Shown here: piece by piece, positions 8,887-22,200 of the stretch
Layout: the number at the start of each line of letters is the position of its first letter
Numbering within the stretch: position 1 is the stretch's first letter
Assembly (NCBI GenBank): GCA_030867875.1
Contig: JAOWCC010000763.1
Location: 227,092-291,091 of the forward strand
Direction: 5' to 3'
DNA: 64,000 nt
Source of the DNA: Actinernus sp. WN-2022
Taxonomy: Eukaryota; Cnidaria; Anthozoa; Actiniaria; Actinernidae
Position numbers and translations under genes: made by a program
Notes under the pieces: generated by a model
The model's input: only the letters and a program-made list of their open reading frames with translations
Database searches by the model: none
What the model was told of the DNA's origin: nothing

Positions 8887-11718
8887 GTGTACCTTACAAT
8901 CTTCAAAGTGGTGTCATTTCTCGAGCTTTTGATGGATTTCGATGTACTACACGTCAAAACAACGGTCTCTTCCAGTACTTTAAGACTAGCGTGCCAGTTT
9001 TGCCGTATTTGGAGTAGAAAACCCGAAAATGTGGTTTTTGTAAGCTAACCTGAATCTCTCAAAGTTACTTGTGTACCTTACAATCTTCAAAGTGGCGTCA
9101 TTTCTCGAGCTTTTGATGGATTTCGATGTACTACACGTCAAAACAACGGTCTCTTCCAGTACTTTAAGACTAGCGTGCCAGTTTTGCCGTATTTGGAGTA
9201 GAAAACCCGAAAATGTGGTTTTTGTAAGCTAACCTGAATCTCTCAAAGTTACTTGTGTACCCTAAAATCTTCAAAGTGGCGCCATTTCTCGAGCTTTTGA
9301 TGGATTTCGATGTACTACACGTCAAAACAACGGTCTCTTCCAGTACTTTAAGACTAGCGTGCCAGTTTTGCCGTATTTGGAGTAGAAAACCCGAAAATGT
9401 GGTTTTTGTAAGCTAACCTGAATCTCTCAAAGTTACTTGTGTACCCTAAAATCTTCAAAGTGGCGCCATTTCTCGAGCTTTTGATGGATTTCGATGCACT
9501 ATACGGCAATACAACGTTCTCTTAATGTAGATTGCGTTTAGTGGATGGAAGTTTCCTGTATTTTGAGTAACAATACCAGAAAATGGCCTTTTTCTAACCT
9601 AAGCATAACCTCTAGGTCTCAAATAAAGAAATTATGGGATGGATCTAAGTCAAGTCAATTATGGGATAGAAAGGCCAGAAAAGTCTTCAACTGTCATTTG
9701 CCCTTTCAAGAAAACGGCAAAAACACGAGTTACTGGCTTTTAAAGCTTAAAGGCACACAAGATCTAGCATGTTTTCACAAAAGGGGGTGTTAGGTTCAAA
9801 GGCTTCTTTTGTGAAAACATGCTAGATCTTGTGTACCTTACAATCTTCAAAGTGGTGTCATTTCTCGAGCTTTTGATGGATTTCGATGTACTACACGTCA
9901 AAACAACGGTCTCTTCCAGTACTTTAAGACTAGCGTGCCAGTTTTGCCGTATTTGGAGTAGAAAACCCGAAAATGTGGTTTTTGTAAGCTAACCTGAATC
10001 TCTCAAAGTTACTTGTGTACCTTACAATCTTCAAAGTGGCGTCATTTCTCGAGCTTTTGATGGATTTCGATGTACTACACGTCAAAACAACGGTCTCTTC
10101 CAGTACTTTAAGACTAGCGTGCCAGTTTTGCCGTATTTGGAGTAGAAAATCCGAAAATGTGGTTTTTGTAAGCTAACCTGAATCTCTCAAAGTTACTTGT
10201 GTACCCTAAAATCTTCAAAGTGGCGCCATTTCTCGAGCTTTTGATGGATTTCGATGTACTACACGTCAAAACAACGGTCTCTTCCAGTACTTTAAGACTA
10301 GCGTGCCAGTTTTGCCGTATTTGGAGTAGAAAACCCGAAAATGTGGTTTTTGTAAGCTAACCTGAATCTCTCAAAGTTACTTGTGTACCCTAAAATCTTC
10401 AAAGTGGCGCCATTTCTCGAGCTTTTGATGGATTTCGATGCACTATACGGCAATACAACGTTCTCTTAATGTAGATTGCGTTTAGTGGATGGAAGTTTCC
10501 TGTATTTTGAGTAACAATACCAGAAAATGGCCTTTTTCTAACCTAAGCATAACCTCTAGGTCTCAAATAAAGAAATTATGGGATGGATCTAAGTCAAGTC
10601 AATTATGGGATAGAAAGGCCAGAAAAGTCTTCAACTGTCATTTGCCCTTTCAAGAAAACGGCAAAAACACGAGTTACTGGCTTTTAAAGCTTAAAGGCAC
10701 ACAAGATCTAGCATGTTTTCACAAAAGGGGGTGTTAGGTTCAAAGGCTTCTTTTGTGAAAACATGCTAGATCTTGTGTACCTTACAATCTTCAAAGTGGT
10801 GTCATTTCTCGAGCTTTTGATGGATTTCGATGTACTACACGTCAAAACAACGGTCTCTTCCAGTACTTTAAGACTAGCGTGCCAGTTTTGCCGTATTTGG
10901 AGTAGAAAACCCGAAAATGTGGTTTTTGTAAGCTAACCTGAATCTCTCAAAGTTACTTGTGTACCTTACAATCTTCAAAGTGGCGTCATTTCTCGAGCTT
11001 TTGATGGATTTCGATGTACTACACGTCAAAACAACGGTCTCTTCCAGTACTTTAAGACTAGCGTGCCAGTTTTGCCGTATTTGGAGTAGAAAATCCGAAA
11101 ATGTGGTTTTTGTAAGCTAACCTGAATCTCTCAAAGTTACTTGTGTACCCTAAAATCTTCAAAGTGGCGCCATTTCTCGAGCTTTTGATGGATTTCGATG
11201 TACTACACGTCAAAACAACGGTCTCTTCCAGTACTTTAAGACTAGCGTGCCAGTTTTGCCGTATTTGGAGTAGAAAACCCGAAAATGTGGTTTTTGTAAG
11301 CTAACCTGAATCTCTCAAAGTTACTTGTGTACCCTAAAATCTTCAAAGTGGCGCCATTTCTCGAGCTTTTGATGGATTTCGATGCACTATACGGCAATAC
11401 AACGTTCTCTTAATGTAGATTGCGTTTAGTGGATGGAAGTTTCCTGTATTTTGAGTAACAATACCAGAAAATGGCCTTTTTCTAACCTAAGCATAACCTC
11501 TAGGTCTCAAATAAAGAAATTATGGGATGGATCTAAGTCAAGTCAATTATGGGATAGAAAGGCCAGAAAAGTCTTCAACTGTCATTTGCCCTTTCAAGAA
11601 AACGGCAAAAACACGAGTTACTGGCTTTTAAAGCTTAAAGGCACACAAGATCTAGCATGTTTTCACAAAAGGGGGTGTTAGGTTCAAAGGCTCCTTTTGT
11701 GAAAACATGCTAGATCTT
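8887..11718 (+). repeat. Three 944-bp HOR units, second cluster
   Basis: Units start at 8887, 9831 and 10775, with chimeric third A monomers at 9255-9438, 10199-10382 and 11143-11326. The order of alleles (AAACCC then AAATCC twice; fold-back T, T, C) is the same as in the 3775-6606 cluster, marking the two clusters as copies. Confidence 0.95.
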
Positions 11719-14700
11719 GTGTACCTTACAATCTTCAAAGTGGTGTCATTTCTCGAGCTTTTGATGGATTTCGATGTACTACACGTCAAAACAACGGTCT
11801 CTTCCAGTACTTTAAGACTAGCGTGCCAGTTTTGCCGTATTTGGAGTAGAAAACCCGAAAATGTGGTTTTTGTAAGCTAACCTGAATCTCTCAAAGTTAC
11901 TTGTGTACCCTAAAATCTTCAAAGTGGCGTCATTTCTCGAGCTTTTGATGGATTTCGATGTACTACACGTCAAAACAACGGTCTCTTCCAGTACTTTAAG
12001 ACTAGCGTGCCAGTTTTGCCGTATTTGGAGTAGAAAACCCGAAAATGTGGTTTTTGTAAGCTAACCTGAATCTCTCAAAGTTACTTGTGTACCCTAAAAT
12101 CTTCAAAGTGGCGCCATTTCTCGAGCTTTTGATGGATTTCGATGCACTATACGGCAATACAACGTTCTCTTAATGTAGATTGCGTTTAGTGGATGGAAGT
12201 TTCCTGTATTTTGAGTAACAATACCAGAAAATGGCCTTTTTCTAACCTAAGCATAACCTCTAGGTCTCAAATAAAGAAATTATGGGATGGATCTAAGTCA
12301 AGTCAATTATGGGATAGAAAGGCCAGAAAAGTCTTCAACTGTCATTTGCCCTTTCAAGAAAACGGCAAAAACACGAGTTACTGGCTTTTAAAGCTTAAAG
12401 GCACACAAGATCTAGCATGTTTTCACAAAAGGGGGTGTTAGGTTCAAAGGCTTCTTTTGTGAAAACATGCTAGATCTTGTGTACCTTACAATCTTCAAAG
12501 TGGTGTCATTTCTCGAGCTTTTGATGGATTTCGATGTACTACACGTCAAAACAACGGTCTCTTCCAGTACTTTAAGACTAGCGTGCCAGTTTTGCCGTAT
12601 TTGGAGTAGAAAACCCGAAAATGTGGTTTTTGTAAGCTAACCTGAATCTCTCAAAGTTACTTGTGTACCTTACAATCTTCAAAGTGGCGTCATTTCTCGA
12701 GCTTTTGATGGATTTCGATGTACTACACGTCAAAACAACGGTCTCTTCCAGTACGTTAAGACTAGCGTGCCAGTTTTGCCGTATTTGGAGTAGAAAATCC
12801 GAAAATGTGGTTTTTGTAAGCTAACCTGAATCTCTCAAAGTTACTTGTGTACCCTAAAATCTTCAAAGTGGCGCCATTTCTCGAGCTTTTGATGGATTTC
12901 GATGCACTATACGGCAATACAACGTTCTCTTAATGTAGATTGCGTTTAGTGGATGGAAGTTTCCTGTATTTTGAGTAACAATACCAGAAAATGGCCTTTT
13001 TCTAACCTAAGCATAACCTCTAGGTCTCAAATAAAGAAATTATGGGATGGATCTAAGTCAAGTCAATTATGGGATAGAAAGGCCAGAAAAGTCTTCAACT
13101 GTCATTTGCCCTTTCAAGAAAACGGCAAAAACACGAGTTACTGGCTTTTAAAGCTTAAAGGCACACAAGATCTAGCATGTTTTCACAAAAGGGGGTGTTA
13201 GGTTCAAAGGCTCCTTTTGTGAAAACATGCTAGATCTTGTGTACCTTACAATCTTCAAAGTGGTGTCATTTCTCGAGCTTTTGATGGATTTCGATGTACT
13301 ACACGTCAAAACAACGGTCTCTTCCAGTACTTTAAGACTAGCGTGCCAGTTTTGCCGTATTTGGAGTAGAAAACCCGAAAATGTGGTTTTTGTAAGCTAA
13401 CCTGAATCTCTCAAAGTTACTTGTGTACCTTACAATCTTCAAAGTGGCGTCATTTCTCGAGCTTTTGATGGATTTCGATGTACTACACGTCAAAACAACG
13501 GTCTCTTCCAGTACTTTAAGACTAGCGTGCCAGTTTTGCCGTATTTGGAGTAGAAAACCCGAAAATGTGGTTTTTGTAAGCTAACCTGAATCTCTCAAAG
13601 TTACTTGTGTACCCTAAAATCTTCAAAGTGGCGCCATTTCTCGAGCTTTTGATGGATTTCGATGCACTATACGGCAATACAACGTTCTCTTAATGTAGAT
13701 TGCGTTTAGTGGATGGAAGTTTCCTGTATTTTGAGTAACAATACCAGAAAATGGCCTTTTTCTAACCTAAGCATAACCTCTAGGTCTCAAATAAAGAAAT
13801 TATGGGATGGATCTAAGTCAAGTCAATTATGGGATAGAAAGGCCAGAAAAGTCTTCAACTGTCATTTGCCCTTTCAAGAAAACGGCAAAAACACGAGTTA
13901 CTGGCTTTTAAAGCTTAAAGGCACACAAGATCTAGCATGTTTTCACAAAAGGGGGTGTTAGGTTCAAAGGCTCCTTTTGTGAAAACATGCTAGATCTTGT
14001 GTACCTTACAATCTTCAAAGTGGTGTCATTTCTCGAGCTTTTGATGGATTTCGATGTACTACACGTCAAAACAACGGTCTCTTCCAGTACTTTAAGACTA
14101 GCGTGCCAGTTTTGCCGTATTTGGAGTAGAAAACCCGAAAATGTGGTTTTTGTAAGCTAACCTGAATCTCTCAAAGTTACTTGTGTACCCTAAAATCTTC
14201 AAAGTGGCGTCATTTCTCGAGCTTTTGATGGATTTCGATGTACTACACGTCAAAACAACGGTCTCTTCCAGTACTTTAAGACTAGCGTGCCAGTTTTGCC
14301 GTATTTGGAGTAGAAAACCCGAAAATGTGGTTTTTGTAAGCTAACCTGAATCTCTCAAAGTTACTTGTGTACCCTAAAATCTTCAAAGTGGCGCCATTTC
14401 TCGAGCTTTTGATGGATTTCGATGCACTATACGGCAATACAACGTTCTCTTAATGTAGATTGCGTTTAGTGGATGGAAGTTTCCTGTATTTTGAGTAACA
14501 ATACCAGAAAATGGCCTTTTTCTAACCTAAGCATAACCTCTAGGTCTCAAATAAAGAAATTATGGGATGGATCTAAGTCAAGTCAATTATGGGATAGAAA
14601 GGCCAGAAAAGTCTTCAACTGTCATTTGCCCTTTCAAGAAAACGGCAAAAACACGAGTTACTGGCTTTTAAAGCTTAAAGGCACACAAGATCTAGCATGT

Positions 14701-16278
14701 TTTCACAAAAGGGGGTGTTAGGTTCAAAGGCTTCTTTTGTGAAAACATGCTAGATCTTGTGTACCTTACAATCTTCAAAGTGGTGTCATTTCTCGAGCTT
14801 TTGATGGATTTCGATGTACTACACGTCAAAACAACGGTCTCTTCCAGTACTTTAAGACTAGCGTGCCAGTTTTGCCGTATTTGGAGTAGAAAACCCGAAA
14901 ATGTGGTTTTTGTAAGCTAACCTGAATCTCTCAAAGTTACTTGTGTACCTTACAATCTTCAAAGTGGCGTCATTTCTCGAGCTTTTGATGGATTTCGATG
15001 TACTACACGTCAAAACAACGGTCTCTTCCAGTACGTTAAGACTAGCGTGCCAGTTTTGCCGTATTTGGAGTAGAAAATCCGAAAATGTGGTTTTTGTAAG
15101 CTAACCTGAATCTCTCAAAGTTACTTGTGTACCCTAAAATCTTCAAAGTGGCGCCATTTCTCGAGCTTTTGATGGATTTCGATGCACTATACGGCAATAC
15201 AACGTTCTCTTAATGTAGATTGCGTTTAGTGGATGGAAGTTTCCTGTATTTTGAGTAACAATACCAGAAAATGGCCTTTTTCTAACCTAAGCATAACCTC
15301 TAGGTCTCAAATAAAGAAATTATGGGATGGATCTAAGTCAAGTCAATTATGGGATAGAAAGGCCAGAAAAGTCTTCAACTGTCATTTGCCCTTTCAAGAA
15401 AACGGCAAAAACACGAGTTACTGGCTTTTAAAGCTTAAAGGCACACAAGATCTAGCATGTTTTCACAAAAGGGGGTGTTAGGTTCAAAGGCTCCTTTTGT
15501 GAAAACATGCTAGATCTTGTGTACCTTACAATCTTCAAAGTGGTGTCATTTCTCGAGCTTTTGATGGATTTCGATGTACTACACGTCAAAACAACGGTCT
15601 CTTCCAGTACTTTAAGACTAGCGTGCCAGTTTTGCCGTATTTGGAGTAGAAAACCCGAAAATGTGGTTTTTGTAAGCTAACCTGAATCTCTCAAAGTTAC
15701 TTGTGTACCTTACAATCTTCAAAGTGGCGTCATTTCTCGAGCTTTTGATGGATTTCGATGTACTACACGTCAAAACAACGGTCTCTTCCAGTACTTTAAG
15801 ACTAGCGTGCCAGTTTTGCCGTATTTGGAGTAGAAAACCCGAAAATGTGGTTTTTGTAAGCTAACCTGAATCTCTCAAAGTTACTTGTGTACCCTAAAAT
15901 CTTCAAAGTGGCGCCATTTCTCGAGCTTTTGATGGATTTCGATGCACTATACGGCAATACAACGTTCTCTTAATGTAGATTGCGTTTAGTGGATGGAAGT
16001 TTCCTGTATTTTGAGTAACAATACCAGAAAATGGCCTTTTTCTAACCTAAGCATAACCTCTAGGTCTCAAATAAAGAAATTATGGGATGGATCTAAGTCA
16101 AGTCAATTATGGGATAGAAAGGCCAGAAAAGTCTTCAACTGTCATTTGCCCTTTCAAGAAAACGGCAAAAACACGAGTTACTGGCTTTTAAAGCTTAAAG
16201 GCACACAAGATCTAGCATGTTTTCACAAAAGGGGGTGTTAGGTTCAAAGGCTCCTTTTGTGAAAACATGCTAGATCTT
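11719..16278 (+). repeat. Tandem duplication of a three-unit, 2280-bp block
   Basis: 11719-13998 and 13999-16278 share the order: B-like A2 head with fold-back T; GTACGTT plus AAATCC; common type. The rare G appears at 12755 and 15035. This duplication overlaps the end of the 5112-bp one and must be later, as it copies units produced by it. Confidence 0.85.
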
Positions 16279-19200
16279 GTGTACCTTACAATCTTCAAAG
16301 TGGTGTCATTTCTCGAGCTTTTGATGGATTTCGATGTACTACACGTCAAAACAACGGTCTCTTCCAGTACTTTAAGACTAGCGTGCCAGTTTTGCCGTAT
16401 TTGGAGTAGAAAACCCGAAAATGTGGTTTTTGTAAGCTAACCTGAATCTCTCAAAGTTACTTGTGTACCTTACAATCTTCAAAGTGGCGTCATTTCTCGA
16501 GCTTTTGATGGATTTCGATGTACTACACGTCAAAACAACGGTCTCTTCCAGTACTTTAAGACTAGCGTGCCAGTTTTGCCGTATTTGGAGTAGAAAACCC
16601 GAAAATGTGGTTTTTGTAAGCTAACCTGAATCTCTCAAAGTTACTTGTGTACCCTAAAATCTTCAAAGTGGCGCCATTTCTCGAGCTTTTGATGGATTTC
16701 GATGCACTATACGGCAATACAACGTTCTCTTAATGTAGATTGCGTTTAGTGGATGGAAGTTTCCTGTATTTTGAGTAACAATACCAGAAAATGGCCTTTT
16801 TCTAACCTAAGCATAACCTCTAGGTCTCAAATAAAGAAATTATGGGATGGATCTAAGTCAAGTCAATTATGGGATAGAAAGGCCAGAAAAGTCTTCAACT
16901 GTCATTTGCCCTTTCAAGAAAACGGCAAAAACACGAGTTACTGGCTTTTAAAGCTTAAAGGCACACAAGATCTAGCATGTTTTCACAAAAGGGGGTGTTA
17001 GGTTCAAAGGCTCCTTTTGTGAAAACATGCTAGATCTTGTGTACCTTACAATCTTCAAAGTGGTGTCATTTCTCGAGCTTTTGATGGATTTCGATGTACT
17101 ACACGTCAAAACAACGGTCTCTTCCAGTACTTTAAGAATAGCGTGCCAGTTTTGCCGTATTTGGAGTAGAAAACCCGAAAATGTGGTTTTTGTAAGCTAA
17201 CCTGAATCTCTCAAAGTTACTTGTGTACCTTACAATCTTCAAAGTGGCGTCATTTCTCGAGCTTTTGATGGATTTCGATGTACTACACGTCAAAACAACG
17301 GTCTCTTCCAGTACTTTAAGACTAGCGTGCCAGTTTTGCCGTATTTGGAGTAGAAAACCCGAAAATGTGGTTTTTGTAAGCTAACCTGAATCTCTCAAAG
17401 TTACTTGTGTACCCTAAAATCTTCAAAGTGGCGCCATTTCTCGAGCTTTTGATGGATTTCGATGCACTATACGGCAATACAACGTTCTCTTAATGTAGAT
17501 TGCGTTTAGTGGATGGAAGTTTCCTGTATTTTGAGTAACAATACCAGAAAATTGCCTTTTTCTAACCTAAGCATAACCTCTAGGTCTCAAATAAAGAAAT
17601 TATGGGATGGATCTAAGTCAAGTCAATTATGGGATAGAAAGGCCAGAAAAGTCTTCAACTGTCATTTGCCCTTTCAAGAAAACGGCAAAAACACGAGTTA
17701 CTGGCTTTTAAAGCTTAAAGGCACACAAGATCTAGCATGTTTTCACAAAAGGGGGTGTTAGGTTCAAAGGCTCCTTTTGTGAAAACATGCTAGATCTTGT
17801 GTACCTTACAATCTTCAAAGTGGTGTCATTTCTCGAGCTTTTGATGGATTTCGATGTACTACACGTCAAAACAACGGTCTCTTCCAGTACTTTAAGACTA
17901 GCGTGCCAGTTTTGCCGTATTTGGAGTAGAAAACCCGAAAATGTGGTTTTTGTAAGCTAACCTGAATCTCTCAAAGTTACTTGTGTACCTTACAATCTTC
18001 AAAGTGGCGTCATTTCTCGAGCTTTTGATGGATTTCGATGTACTACACGTCAAAACAACGGTCTCTTCCAGTACTTTAAGACTAGCGTGCCAGTTTTGCC
18101 GTATTTGGAGTAGAAAACCCGAAAATGTGGTTTTTGTAAGCTAACCTGAATCTCTCAAAGTTACTTGTGTACCCTAAAATCTTCAAAGTGGCGCCATTTC
18201 TCGAGCTTTTGATGGATTTCGATGCACTATACGGCAATACAACGTTCTCTTAATGTAGATTGCGTTTAGTGGATGGAAGTTTCCTGTATTTTGAGTAACA
18301 ATACCAGAAAATGGCCTTTTTCTAACCTAAGCATAACCTCTAGGTCTCAAATAAAGAAATTATGGGATGGATCTAAGTCAAGTCAATTATGGGATAGAAA
18401 GGCCAGAAAAGTCTTCAACTGTCATTTGCCCTTTCAAGAAAACGGCAAAAACACGAGTTACTGGCTTTTAAAGCTTAAAGGCACACAAGATCTAGCATGT
18501 TTTCACAAAAGGGGGTGTTAGGTTCAAAGGCTCCTTTTGTGAAAACATGCTAGATCTTGTGTACCTTACAATCTTCAAAGTGGTGTCATTTCTCGAGCTT
18601 TTGATGGATTTCGATGTACTACACGTCAAAACAACGGTCTCTTCCAGTACTTTAAGAATAGCGTGCCAGTTTTGCCGTATTTGGAGTAGAAAACCCGAAA
18701 ATGTGGTTTTTGTAAGCTAACCTGAATCTCTCAAAGTTACTTGTGTACCTTACAATCTTCAAAGTGGCGTCATTTCTCGAGCTTTTGATGGATTTCGATG
18801 TACTACACGTCAAAACAACGGTCTCTTCCAGTACTTTAAGACTAGCGTGCCAGTTTTGCCGTATTTGGAGTAGAAAACCCGAAAATGTGGTTTTTGTAAG
18901 CTAACCTGAATCTCTCAAAGTTACTTGTGTACCCTAAAATCTTCAAAGTGGCGCCATTTCTCGAGCTTTTGATGGATTTCGATGCACTATACGGCAATAC
19001 AACGTTCTCTTAATGTAGATTGCGTTTAGTGGATGGAAGTTTCCTGTATTTTGAGTAACAATACCAGAAAATGGCCTTTTTCTAACCTAAGCATAACCTC
19101 TAGGTCTCAAATAAAGAAATTATGGGATGGATCTAAGTCAAGTCAATTATGGGATAGAAAGGCCAGAAAAGTCTTCAACTGTCATTTGCCCTTTCAAGAA

Positions 19201-22200
19201 AACGGCAAAAACACGAGTTACTGGCTTTTAAAGCTTAAAGGCACACAAGATCTAGCATGTTTTCACAAAAGGGGGTGTTAGGTTCAAAGGCTCCTTTTGT
19301 GAAAACATGCTAGATCTTGTGTACCTTACAATCTTCAAAGTGGTGTCATTTCTCGAGCTTTTGATGGATTTCGATGTACTACACGTCAAAACAACGGTCT
19401 CTTCCAGTACTTTAAGACTAGCGTGCCAGTTTTGCCGTATTTGGAGTAGAAAACCCGAAAATGTGGTTTTTGTAAGCTAACCTGAATCTCTCAAAGTTAC
19501 TTGTGTACCCTAAAATCTTCAAAGTGGCGTCATTTCTCGAGCTTTTGATGGATTTCGATGTACTACACGTCAAAACAACGGTCTCTTCCAGTACTTTAAG
19601 ACTAGCGTGCCAGTTTTGCCGTATTTGGAGTAGAAAACCCGAAAATGTGGTTTTTGTAAGCTAACCTGAATCTCTCAAAGTTACTTGTGTACCCTAAAAT
19701 CTTCAAAGTGGCGCCATTTCTCGAGCTTTTGATGGATTTCGATGCACTATACGGCAATACAACGTTCTCTTAATGTAGATTGCGTTTAGTGGATGGAAGT
19801 TTCCTGTATTTTGAGTAACAATACCAGAAAATGGCCTTTTTCTAACCTAAGCATAACCTCTAGGTCTCAAATAAAGAAATTATGGGATGGATCTAAGTCA
19901 AGTCAATTATGGGATAGAAAGGCCAGAAAAGTCTTCAACTGTCATTTGCCCTTTCAAGAAAACGGCAAAAACACGAGTTACTGGCTTTTAAAGCTTAAAG
20001 GCACACAAGATCTAGCATGTTTTCACAAAAGGGGGTGTTAGGTTCAAAGGCTCCTTTTGTGAAAACATGCTAGATCTTGTGTACCTTACAATCTTCAAAG
20101 TGGTGTCATTTCTCGAGCTTTTGATGGATTTCGATGTACTACACGTCAAAACAACGGTCTCTTCCAGTACTTTAAGACTAGCGTGCCAGTTTTGCCGTAT
20201 TTGGAGTAGAAAACCCGAAAATGTGGTTTTTGTAAGCTAACCTGAATCTCTCAAAGTTACTTGTGTACCTTACAATCTTCAAAGTGGCGTCATTTCTCGA
20301 GCTTTTGATGGATTTCGATGTACTACACGTCAAAACAACGGTCTCTTCCAGTACTTTAAGACTAGCGTGCCAGTTTTGCCGTATTTGGAGTAGAAAACCC
20401 GAAAATGTGGTTTTTGTAAGCTAACCTGAATCTCTCAAAGTTACTTGTGTACCCTAAAATCTTCAAAGTGGCGCCATTTCTCGAGCTTTTGATGGATTTC
20501 GATGCACTATACGGCAATACAACGTTCTCTTAATGTAGATTGCGTTTAGTGGATGGAAGTTTCCTGTATTTTGAGTAACAATACCAGAAAATGGCCTTTT
20601 TCTAACCTAAGCATAACCTCTAGGTCTCAAATAAAGAAATTATGGGATGGATCTAAGTCAAGTCAATTATGGGATAGAAAGGCCAGAAAAGTCTTCAACT
20701 GTCATTTGCCCTTTCAAGAAAACGGCAAAAACACGAGTTACTGGCTTTTAAAGCTTAAAGGCACACAAGATCTAGCATGTTTTCACAAAAGGGGGTGTTA
20801 GGTTCAAAGGCTCCTTTTGTGAAAACATGCTAGATCTTGTGTACCTTACAATCTTCAAAGTGGTGTCATTTCTCGAGCTTTTGATGGATTTCGATGTACT
20901 ACACGTCAAAACAACGGTCTCTTCCAGTACTTTAAGAATAGCGTGCCAGTTTTGCCGTATTTGGAGTAGAAAACCCGAAAATGTGGTTTTTGTAAGCTAA
21001 CCTGAATCTCTCAAAGTTACTTGTGTACCTTACAATCTTCAAAGTGGCGTCATTTCTCGAGCTTTTGATGGATTTCGATGTACTACACGTCAAAACAACG
21101 GTCTCTTCCAGTACTTTAAGACTAGCGTGCCAGTTTTGCCGTATTTGGAGTAGAAAACCCGAAAATGTGGTTTTTGTAAGCTAACCTGAATCTCTCAAAG
21201 TTACTTGTGTACCCTAAAATCTTCAAAGTGGCGCCATTTCTCGAGCTTTTGATGGATTTCGATGCACTATACGGCAATACAACGTTCTCTTAATGTAGAT
21301 TGCGTTTAGTGGATGGAAGTTTCCTGTATTTTGAGTAACAATACCAGAAAATGGCCTTTTTCTAACCTAAGCATAACCTCTAGGTCTCAAATAAAGAAAT
21401 TATGGGATGGATCTAAGTCAAGTCAATTATGGGATAGAAAGGCCAGAAAAGTCTTCAACTGTCATTTGCCCTTTCAAGAAAACGGCAAAAACACGAGTTA
21501 CTGGCTTTTAAAGCTTAAAGGCACACAAGATCTAGCATGTTTTCACAAAAGGGGGTGTTAGGTTCAAAGGCTCCTTTTGTGAAAACATGCTAGATCTTGT
21601 GTACCTTACAATCTTCAAAGTGGTGTCATTTCTCGAGCTTTTGATGGATTTCGATGTACTACACGTCAAAACAACGGTCTCTTCCAGTACTTTAAGAATA
21701 GCGTGCCAGTTTTGCCGTATTTGGAGTAGAAAACCCGAAAATGTGGTTTTTGTAAGCTAACCTGAATCTCTCAAAGTTACTTGTGTACCTTACAATCTTC
21801 AAAGTGGCGTCATTTCTCGAGCTTTTGATGGATTTCGATGTACTACACGTCAAAACAACGGTCTCTTCCAGTACTTTAAGACTAGCGTGCCAGTTTTGCC
21901 GTATTTGGAGTAGAAAACCCGAAAATGTGGTTTTTGTAAGCTAACCTGAATCTCTCAAAGTTACTTGTGTACCCTAAAATCTTCAAAGTGGCGCCATTTC
22001 TCGAGCTTTTGATGGATTTCGATGCACTATACGGCAATACAACGTTCTCTTAATGTAGATTGCGTTTAGTGGATGGAAGTTTCCTGTATTTTGAGTAACA
22101 ATACCAGAAAATGGCCTTTTTCTAACCTAAGCATAACCTCTAGGTCTCAAATAAAGAAATTATGGGATGGATCTAAGTCAAGTCAATTATGGGATAGAAA

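Larger units (their letters stand above)
3015..13238 (+). repeat. Tandem duplication of a six-unit, 5112-bp block
   Basis: 3015-8126 and 8127-13238 have the same order of unit lengths (760, 944, 944, 944, 760, 760) and the same marker alleles: fold-back T/C, AAATCC, B-like A2 heads, and G at 7643 matched by G at 12755. The flanking units do not match, so the copied block is these six units. Exact breakpoints cannot be placed within repeats. Confidence 0.9.
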
